NCBI GenBank assembly: GCA_944391365.1
Contig: CALXTH010000090.1
Span: 1 to 8,196 of the forward strand
Reading direction: 5' to 3'
Source of the DNA: an uncultured Alphaproteobacteria bacterium
GTDB taxonomy: Bacteria > Pseudomonadota > Alphaproteobacteria > RF32 > CAG-239
Length of the DNA stretch: 8,196 nt
The notes below the pieces were generated by a model. It searched no databases. It was not told the DNA's origin and saw nothing but the letters and a program-made list of their open reading frames with translations. The number at the start of each line of letters is the position of its first letter. The first letter of the stretch is position 1. A program made the translations under genes and the position numbers. Shown in pieces: positions 1-4,097 of the stretch.

Positions 1-54
1 AGCCAGAATTATCAAAAACAGACCCACTCCTGATAAAAAAATAATACTCTCCAT
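1..54 (-). CDS. N-terminus of an unrecognised membrane or exported protein (partial, runs off left edge)
   Basis: Reading leftward from the ATG at 54-52, the frame stays open to the window edge and gives 18 residues, MESIIFLSGVGLFLIILA. This is almost entirely hydrophobic after Glu2 and Ser3, so it is the start of a transmembrane helix or an uncleaved signal anchor. The gene is supported by a good promoter at 98-125 on the same strand, which would leave a leader of about 35 bases. The leader is AT-rich with no Shine-Dalgarno sequence, a trait shared with several other genes in the left half. Only the N-terminus is visible, so the family cannot be named. The start is inferred from the promoter and the hydrophobic translation. 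Confidence 0.55.
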   Translation of the reverse strand, partial: MESIIFLSGVGLFLIILA

Positions 55-97
55 AATATAAAATTTTTTTAGATTAATAATATTTCATAACGCTTTT

Positions 98-125
98 AAT
101 ATACAACTTTTGACAAATTTGTCAA
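98..125 (-). promoter_or_regulatory. Sigma-70-like promoter for the left-edge gene
   Basis: On the minus strand a perfect -35 TTGACA (125-120) is followed after 16 bases by TATATT (103-98), five of six matches to the -10 consensus. Transcription would begin near position 91 and reach the ATG at 54. The -35 is half of a perfect 16-base palindrome (110-125). Confidence 0.5.
110..125. repeat. Perfect 16-base palindrome TTGACAAATTTGTCAA
   Basis: The palindrome holds a TTGACA on each strand, separated by AATT. The minus-strand copy is the -35 of the promoter for the left-edge gene. The plus-strand copy is followed 18 bases later by TATACA (134-139), so a second promoter firing rightward is possible, but it would run into the antisense of the terminator and the 103-aa gene. 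A dimeric repressor could also bind such a site. This is inference from symmetry alone. Confidence 0.6.
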
Positions 126-142
126 TATATTTCTATACACAC

Positions 143-179
143 AAAAAAATGTGCCGCTCTTTCATGAACAGCACATTTT
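143..179 (-). terminator. Rho-independent terminator of the 1590-194 unit
   Basis: Read on the minus strand, AAAATGTGC (179-171) pairs perfectly with GCACATTTT (154-146) around a 16-base loop, and the transcript continues into a run of seven U (149-143). It lies 15 bases after the stop codon of the 103-aa gene. The stem is short and only moderately GC-rich and the loop is long, so efficiency is uncertain. Confidence 0.7.
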
Positions 180-193
180 CTCTCAACATCAAT

Positions 194-505
194 TTACACA
201 AATGCAAAAACCAAACCGACAGCCATCACAACGACAATCAAAACGATCAAAAAGAAAAGAATCAGCGTTTTATCATGCTTTTCTTCACTCTCCACCGTCT
301 GCCGGCAAACCAGAATCGGTAGATCGGAATCTTTCCCATATAAACGCAGCGCCGTAGATGCGGCCTGACGTTCATCTTCTTCCTCCGGTTCACGGACGAC
401 AATCCCGGTTTGACGGTTTTTCTGCAATTTTTCATCAACCGCCACCACCAGCCGGTATACGGCATATAAGGCGGCACAAACGACTAAAAAAACTAAAAAT
501 CCCAT
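194..505 (-). CDS. Small two-helix membrane protein, 103 aa, unrecognised family
   Basis: The protein has a hydrophobic helix at about residues 2-22 and another at about 80-102. Between them is a charged stretch of about 55 residues that includes an acidic patch, EPEEEDE, at 39-45. It should be an inner-membrane hairpin; the C-terminal helix ends at the last residue. I recognise no enzymatic motif. The ATG at 505-503 lies inside the end of the preceding gene (13-base overlap with its TAG at 495-493), with a weak AAGAGA purine stretch before it. Translation is therefore probably coupled and the two proteins probably work together. A terminator follows at 143-179. The first helix followed by RLVVAVDEKL resembles the start of the 144-aa protein at 2788-3222 (LRLLNNVDKDF), so the two may be distant paralogues. 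Function unknown. Confidence 0.8.
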   Translation of the reverse strand: MGFLVFLVVCAALYAVYRLVVAVDEKLQKNRQTGIVVREPEEEDERQAASTALRLYGKDSDLPILVCRQTVESEEKHDKTLILFFLIVLIVVVMAVGLVFAFV

Positions 506-1590
506 ATTCTCTTATATTTTTTTAATTGATTATATATACTGTCTTTTCGCATTCCTGATTTAATGGTTTTCAGCTGCTCGGCATAAGAATCTTTCTTATC
601 CGGATTCAGATAATAAAAATATCTTTCCCGATTAATAACGCTGAGCTCTGCCGGTGTAAAATCAGCCGCCCAGGCTTCAAAGACCTCAGGCTCAAACATA
701 TAGTCTCCTGAAACCGGACACCCCAACGACTCACTGTAACGACTAAAATCATTACACTCTTTTCCCGCCACAACGGTCATTCCGTAAGTCAGATTCAAAG
801 GCTCTCCGTGCTCCAGAAAAATCTTTCTCAAGCTCTTCGTGTCTCTGCCTTTCCGGGACAAAATCGTGTTCGCAATCTGATAAGACAAACCGGCATATCC
901 AACATACAGCCGACACTTTCCCTCACCAAACCTGTTGCGTGCCACAATTCCCTGCTTTTCCATCCACCGGTCGGAATATTCCGTGCTTCCGCTTTTTATA
1001 ACCTGAACAAAGGCCTTAAAAAACTTCTGCAAACCGCCAAGTGAAGAAAAAGTATTTTCCTCCAACACCCTGTTAAAGCTCCCGTATATCCAGTTGGTTT
1101 CAGCCAAAGGCATCGCCAATGAATATGTCTCAAAATCAGAATCGAGACGAAACCGGGCATTCTCCCGCAAATACGGATATTTTTCGTCAAGTTGCCTCAA
1201 ATACTTGTCTTTCGGAAACATTGTCAACATCTTTGACATATCCGCCCAATAACCATCAGAGCCATAATCTCCCTTAGGCCGCCAACATAACGGCTTAAAA
1301 GAAAAAAAACAGGCATTTGCGGCCGGCACAACCTCCCGACGCCCGTCGGAATAATACTTGACAACCGTATCGCCGAGCACTTCACCCTCTTCCGATTCGT
1401 CCATAAAATCAAGAACAGCATACTTCTGCGGATTAAAAATAAAATTTTCTTTATCTTTAATCCCCCAGAGATATTCAGAAAAGACCAAATGAGATTTTTT
1501 AGAAATCTTCGACAAATCCAATGTCTTTGCCGCCAGCAACGTATCAAGAGCTCCCTGATCGCCGCCGGATTTGTACTGTGTTAATTGCAT
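493..1590 (-). CDS. Unrecognised 365-aa soluble protein, aromatic-rich
   Basis: I do not recognise this protein. It has no signal peptide, no transmembrane segment and no obvious low-complexity or repeat structure. It is rich in Tyr, Phe and Trp (for example ERYFYYLNP at 322-330 and CFFSFKPLCW at 94-103) and ends in a basic stretch, KKYKRIWDF, so it should be a folded cytoplasmic protein. An open frame extends to a TTG at 1611, but I chose the ATG at 1590: the extra seven residues (MFLFLYT) are encoded only by AT-rich leader sequence. No Shine-Dalgarno sequence is visible before either start. A TTGACA promoter lies at 1647-1675. The stop overlaps the start of the 103-aa membrane protein, so the two form one transcription unit and may be partners, perhaps a soluble factor and its membrane anchor. 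That pairing is inference. Confidence 0.82.
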   Translation of the reverse strand: MQLTQYKSGGDQGALDTLLAAKTLDLSKISKKSHLVFSEYLWGIKDKENFIFNPQKYAVLDFMDESEEGEVLGDTVVKYYSDGRREVVPAANACFFSFKPLCWRPKGDYGSDGYWADMSKMLTMFPKDKYLRQLDEKYPYLRENARFRLDSDFETYSLAMPLAETNWIYGSFNRVLEENTFSSLGGLQKFFKAFVQVIKSGSTEYSDRWMEKQGIVARNRFGEGKCRLYVGYAGLSYQIANTILSRKGRDTKSLRKIFLEHGEPLNLTYGMTVVAGKECNDFSRYSESLGCPVSGDYMFEPEVFEAWAADFTPAELSVINRERYFYYLNPDKKDSYAEQLKTIKSGMRKDSIYNQLKKYKRIWDF

Positions 1591-1646
1591 AGTATATAAA
1601 AATAAAAACAAATTAATGAATGGATAATAATAAATTTACTCTCTGT

Positions 1647-1675
1647 TTTTTAACATAAAGCCGTTTTTTTGTCAA
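1647..1675 (-). promoter_or_regulatory. Probable promoter of the 1590-194 unit
   Basis: On the minus strand TTGACA (1675-1670) is followed after 17 bases by TAAAAA (1652-1647), four of six matches to the -10. A TG one base upstream of the -10 gives an extended -10. The transcript would have an AT-rich leader of about 50 bases before the ATG at 1590. It is arranged back to back with the plus-strand promoter at 1704-1732. Confidence 0.45.
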
Positions 1676-1703
1676 CCATTTTTGTATTTTCTGTTGTTTT
1701 TTC

Positions 1704-1732
1704 TTGACTTTTCCAAAAAATCGTCATATATA
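1704..1732 (+). promoter_or_regulatory. Probable promoter of the 1783-2732 unit
   Basis: TTGACT (1704-1709) is followed after 17 bases by TATATA (1727-1732). This is a reasonable sigma-70 match and leaves a leader of about 44 bases before the ATG at 1783. From 1742 through the ATG's A and T the leader contains no G, so it has no Shine-Dalgarno sequence. Confidence 0.45.
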
Positions 1733-1782
1733 CATTCTCAGCAAACTTAATTTTTATTTTAACTATTTTAATTTATTATTCT

Positions 1783-2238
1783 ATGGAAGCACAATTTTTT
1801 TCAATGAGCAACGGTATTGCTGTTGTTATTGTATTAAGTGTATTGTTCGTGTTCACAATTCTTTTGGCCGTTTACACCTACCGAAAATGTAAACTCCTTA
1901 ATTCTGAGCATCAAAATGTTTCTGCCTCAATCGGCAGGTTAAAGGAAAACCTCGGAAACACCGATGATGCCCTGCAAGAAACCAAAAACGAATTGAAAAA
2001 GGTCGGAGACGAATTGCAAAGCAAAGATCAGAACTGGAAAGAGCACCAAAAAGGACAGCTCAAAGCCAGACATCAGATCTTTATCGAATCCATGAGCAAT
2101 CGTCTTGCTGAAATGAGTGAAGAAATCCAACTGGCCGGCACCAAAGAAGTACTTAATGAAAAAGAGAGCGCCGTATTGACCAGCCAATATTCTTCGGCTC
2201 AGGCTGTTATCAAAAATTTATTAAATTGTAAATTTTAA
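1783..2238 (+). CDS. Bitopic membrane protein with long coiled coil, 151 aa, unrecognised family
   Basis: After a short polar N-terminus there is one strong transmembrane helix (about residues 11-32), followed by positively charged RKCK (34-37). That places the C-terminal part in the cytoplasm by the positive-inside rule. Residues about 38-125 are charged, helical and heptad-like (GRLKENLGNTDDALQETKN and the following lysine/glutamate-rich segment), typical of a coiled coil. The layout resembles membrane-anchored scaffolding or RmuC-like N-termini, but there is no nuclease or other catalytic domain. The ATG at 1783 has no Shine-Dalgarno sequence; an internal ATG at 1804 would shorten the tail before the helix without losing it. 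The next gene starts five bases after the TAA, so they are co-transcribed. Codon and base use are AT-rich compared with the right half of the window. Function unknown. Confidence 0.82.
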   Translation: MEAQFFSMSNGIAVVIVLSVLFVFTILLAVYTYRKCKLLNSEHQNVSASIGRLKENLGNTDDALQETKNELKKVGDELQSKDQNWKEHQKGQLKARHQIFIESMSNRLAEMSEEIQLAGTKEVLNEKESAVLTSQYSSAQAVIKNLLNCKF

Positions 2239-2243
2239 AAGCC

Positions 2244-2732
2244 ATGAATACCTCGACGAACACCAAATACCTGGCCCTGATTGCAGCGGCACTGGTTATC
2301 ATTATTATCATTATTCCCTGGGTAGCCAAAGGAATACTGGTTGTTCTTGCCATCGCCATTCTGGTAATTTATTTCGGAAAAGACAAAGCTTTCAAATTTT
2401 CCGAAGACGCGTGGGACTCACTCTTCCACCATGCCAAGAAAAAATTGGATAAACTGACATCATTGAATTCCGAAGAAATTCTGACAATTCATGATGTGGA
2501 AGTCAAAGAACGCAGCGACGGCACTTTTGACCTAAGCATTTTCACCGAAAAAGGAAAAATGACCCTGGCACCGCGCAAGTTCAATGCAATTCCGGAAGTT
2601 CTCCAAAAAGGGAAAAAAGTTACTTACAAAGTCGTTCACACGTTTGAAAACTACACGATTATCAAACGAAAAACCATCTCAGCCACCGGCTCTGATGGTG
2701 AAGAACGGATTTTTCAACTTGTCAACGAATAA
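2244..2732 (+). CDS. Membrane-anchored protein with C-terminal beta-rich domain, 162 aa, unrecognised family
   Basis: Two closely spaced hydrophobic helices (about residues 8-26 and 30-44, the first containing six consecutive Ile) form a membrane hairpin with both ends probably cytoplasmic. A basic amphipathic stretch follows (about 45-72, including HHAKKKLDKL). Residues about 78-162 alternate polar and hydrophobic residues as beta strands do (ILTIHDVEVKE, TFDLSIFTEKGKMTL, KKVTYKVVHTFENYTIIKRK), suggesting a small beta domain. I cannot assign it to a family. The ATG at 2244 lies five bases after the preceding stop, with no Shine-Dalgarno sequence, so it probably depends on translation of the upstream coiled-coil gene. 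Transcription ends at the hairpin at 2749-2784. The pair looks like a small membrane complex; that is inference from organisation. Confidence 0.82.
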   Translation: MNTSTNTKYLALIAAALVIIIIIIPWVAKGILVVLAIAILVIYFGKDKAFKFSEDAWDSLFHHAKKKLDKLTSLNSEEILTIHDVEVKERSDGTFDLSIFTEKGKMTLAPRKFNAIPEVLQKGKKVTYKVVHTFENYTIIKRKTISATGSDGEERIFQLVNE

Positions 2733-2748
2733 TTAAGTAACGCAAAAA

Positions 2749-2784
2749 CAAAAACAGAGATTGGTCTCGCCAATCTCTGTTTTT
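2749..2784. terminator. Strong bidirectional terminator between convergent genes
   Basis: ACAGAGATTGG (2754-2764) pairs perfectly with CCAATCTCTGT (2770-2780) around a five-base loop, TCTCG. A/T pairs extend the stem outward, with A-runs on the left and T-runs on the right. It therefore gives a hairpin plus U tract on both strands. It serves the plus-strand gene ending at 2732 and the minus-strand gene whose TAA is at 2790-2788, leaving no room for anything else between them. Confidence 0.92.
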
Positions 2785-2787
2785 TTG

Positions 2788-3222
2788 TTAATCATGGCCA
2801 AATAACAAGGTTCTGACCCCCACCAGACGCAAAACTATCCGCAACAGCAAAAAGCCGATAACCAAAGCGCCAAGGACAAACAACGTCGCCGCTGAAAAAA
2901 AGGAATCAAAACTCAAGCCGTCTTCAAACAATCTAAACCGTTCCAGACTGACACTCAGAAAAAAGCCAATCAAAAACACCACGGCCAAATAAGCCACCAG
3001 ACCGATTTTGAGCCTGGTCTTCATTTCCGAGACCTCATTCTGCAAACGAAAAACTTCCGCCTCCCGCTGCCACAAAGGCTGCACCGGCAAATTCGTTTCT
3101 GCTGAAAACTGTTCACTCTGCCGCGCAAAATCCTTATCAACATTGTTCAAAAGACGCAAAACGGCAAAAATACCTTTCCAGGCCAAAAAAACACAAACAG
3201 AAAAAATAATAAATGTTGTCAT
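2788..3222 (-). CDS. Three-helix membrane protein with short coiled coil, 144 aa, unrecognised family
   Basis: Hydrophobic helices lie at about residues 2-24, 73-93 and 108-133. Between the first and second is a polar, probably coiled-coil segment (about 48-72, REAEVFRLQNEVSEMKTRLK). I do not recognise the family. An open frame extends to a TTG at 3249, but that codon overlaps the -10 element of a strong promoter (3252-3279). The ATG at 3222 (protein MTTFIIFSVCVFLAWKG) is therefore the likely start, giving a leader of about 23 bases with no Shine-Dalgarno sequence. The gene stands alone between its promoter and the shared terminator at 2749-2784. The N-terminal helix, the LRLLNNVDKDF motif and a later LP-x-Q context are faintly similar to the 103-aa protein at 194-505. 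Confidence 0.82.
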   Translation of the reverse strand: MTTFIIFSVCVFLAWKGIFAVLRLLNNVDKDFARQSEQFSAETNLPVQPLWQREAEVFRLQNEVSEMKTRLKIGLVAYLAVVFLIGFFLSVSLERFRLFEDGLSFDSFFSAATLFVLGALVIGFLLLRIVLRLVGVRTLLFGHD

Positions 3223-3251
3223 AAAATTAATAATATTGGTAAACAGCAATT

Positions 3252-3279
3252 ATAATACACGGAATCATTTTTTTGTCAA
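3252..3279 (-). promoter_or_regulatory. Sigma-70-like promoter of the 144-aa membrane protein gene
   Basis: On the minus strand a perfect TTGACA (3279-3274) is followed after 16 bases by TATTAT (3257-3252). A perfect TATAAT overlaps it at 3254-3249, with a 19-base spacer. Either gives a start near 3245. This placement decides the start codon of the downstream gene in favour of the ATG at 3222. Confidence 0.6.
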
Positions 3280-3294
3280 CGATTTTTGACAAAA
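3271..3294. repeat. Inverted repeat TTTTGTCAA-N6-TTGACAAAA
   Basis: Two perfect nine-base arms (3271-3279 and 3286-3294) flank CGATTT, in the short gap between the end of sfsA and the promoter of the 144-aa gene. The left arm contains the -35 of that promoter. The arms are AT-rich and no U tract follows on the minus strand, so it is a poor terminator for sfsA. A protein-binding site is possible. Confidence 0.5.
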
Positions 3295-3301
3295 GAAAAC
3301 G

Positions 3302-4003
3302 CTAATATAAAATCTCCACCTTTTCACAAACCGCAACTTCCTGCGCATCAACAACACAGCGATAACAACAAAACTTCAAACCGTCCTGCCCTTCGTCATA
3401 AAACCTCGCGGCGGCTACCGGGTCAAGACTCCACACAAACTTAGCCTGAAAACAATCCCCGCGCGGCACCATCAGAAACACAAACGTCTCATGCCCGAAC
3501 CGCCGCATTTTCCGCATTTCTTCAAACATCTCTATTTCAAAAAAATTAATCGTTGACGGAAACACTGCACAGCCGCCCCGACAGTTAAAAACATTGACCA
3601 CATAAACATAAGCTTTCCGCCCGTCATCATCCGCCAGTTCAAAATTAACATACTTCAGCTCTTCCCCCGGCTTAATTTCGCGGATATAACTATAAGCGCC
3701 GAAATCCTGATCCAAAATTCCCTGCTTAAAAGCCTCGGCAAACAACGGATTTTTGTATTTATAATTCACAAAAACAAAACCGCTGCCCTCGTCCACCATT
3801 TCACAAACAAAAGGCACCCGGCGCCTTTTGTCGGCCGAATGCCCGAGTAAAACCCTTGCCCCCAGACGATACAACCGGCCGCCCCGATTGCACTCCGGAC
3901 AAAAAGCCGCAACTTTCTCTCCGTCATCAAGCAGCACATCGACAATAATGTTTTTATAATTGGCTATAATCTCACCGCCAATCAACACTTCGTCAAACTT
4001 CAT
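3302..4003 (-). CDS. sfsA: SfsA-family protein with apparently lost nuclease active site
   Basis: The 233-residue length and collinear conservation mark this as an SfsA (sugar fermentation stimulation) relative. NYKNIIVDVLLDDGEKVAAFCPE (15-37) matches the N-terminal OB-like region of E. coli SfsA, SGFVFVNYKYKNPLFAEAF (74-92) matches its SGAFICVNTLWANRL segment, and the C-terminal half aligns without large gaps. SfsA proteins carry a PD-(D/E)xK nuclease-type fold. By alignment from memory, the conserved Asp of the RxDF strand is Asn120, the ExK pair is Tyr134 and Val136, and the FPDAVTERG motif reads FPSTINFFE (148-156). The catalytic residues are therefore missing, and the protein may bind nucleic acid or another ligand rather than cut. 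It has ten cysteines (CPEC, NCRGGC, CCYRC), perhaps metal-binding. The ATG at 4003 follows a strong Shine-Dalgarno sequence. It lies 94 bases after rnj on the same strand with no terminator seen, so co-transcription is likely. Confidence 0.8.
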   Translation of the reverse strand: MKFDEVLIGGEIIANYKNIIVDVLLDDGEKVAAFCPECNRGGRLYRLGARVLLGHSADKRRRVPFVCEMVDEGSGFVFVNYKYKNPLFAEAFKQGILDQDFGAYSYIREIKPGEELKYVNFELADDDGRKAYVYVVNVFNCRGGCAVFPSTINFFEIEMFEEMRKMRRFGHETFVFLMVPRGDCFQAKFVWSLDPVAAARFYDEGQDGLKFCCYRCVVDAQEVAVCEKVEILY

Positions 4004-4004
4004 C

Positions 4005-4017
4005 GACCCTCCTCCTC
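4005..4017 (-). promoter_or_regulatory. Strong ribosome binding site of sfsA
   Basis: Just upstream of the ATG the minus strand reads GGAGGAGGAGGGTCG, several overlapping copies of the anti-16S-pairing GGAGG. This fixes the start at 4003 and contrasts with the SD-less genes of the left half. Confidence 0.8.
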
Positions 4018-4097
4018 CGGCTCAAATACCGGACATCGCTTTCGTCTGCCTGCCACCCGACAACAAAAATGAACCACCCGCCGGCCAGACTGTTTCT

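Noticed and set aside
1591..1611. Upstream TTG start extending the 365-aa protein by seven residues
   Set aside because: The extension, MFLFLYT, is encoded by T-rich leader and has no ribosome binding site; the ATG at 1590 is simpler.
1747..1771. CtrA-like TTAA repeats in the leader of the coiled-coil gene
   Set aside because: The TTAA copies are spaced by eight and five bases, not the seven expected for a CtrA site, and the region is simply A/T-rich.
3223..3249. Upstream TTG start extending the 144-aa membrane protein by nine residues
   Set aside because: The codon overlaps the -10 element of a good promoter, so it would not be on the transcript.
3271..3294. Inverted repeat as a terminator for sfsA
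   Set aside because: The arms are AT-rich and the minus strand continues with A residues, not a U tract; the sequence is better explained as promoter and possible operator.
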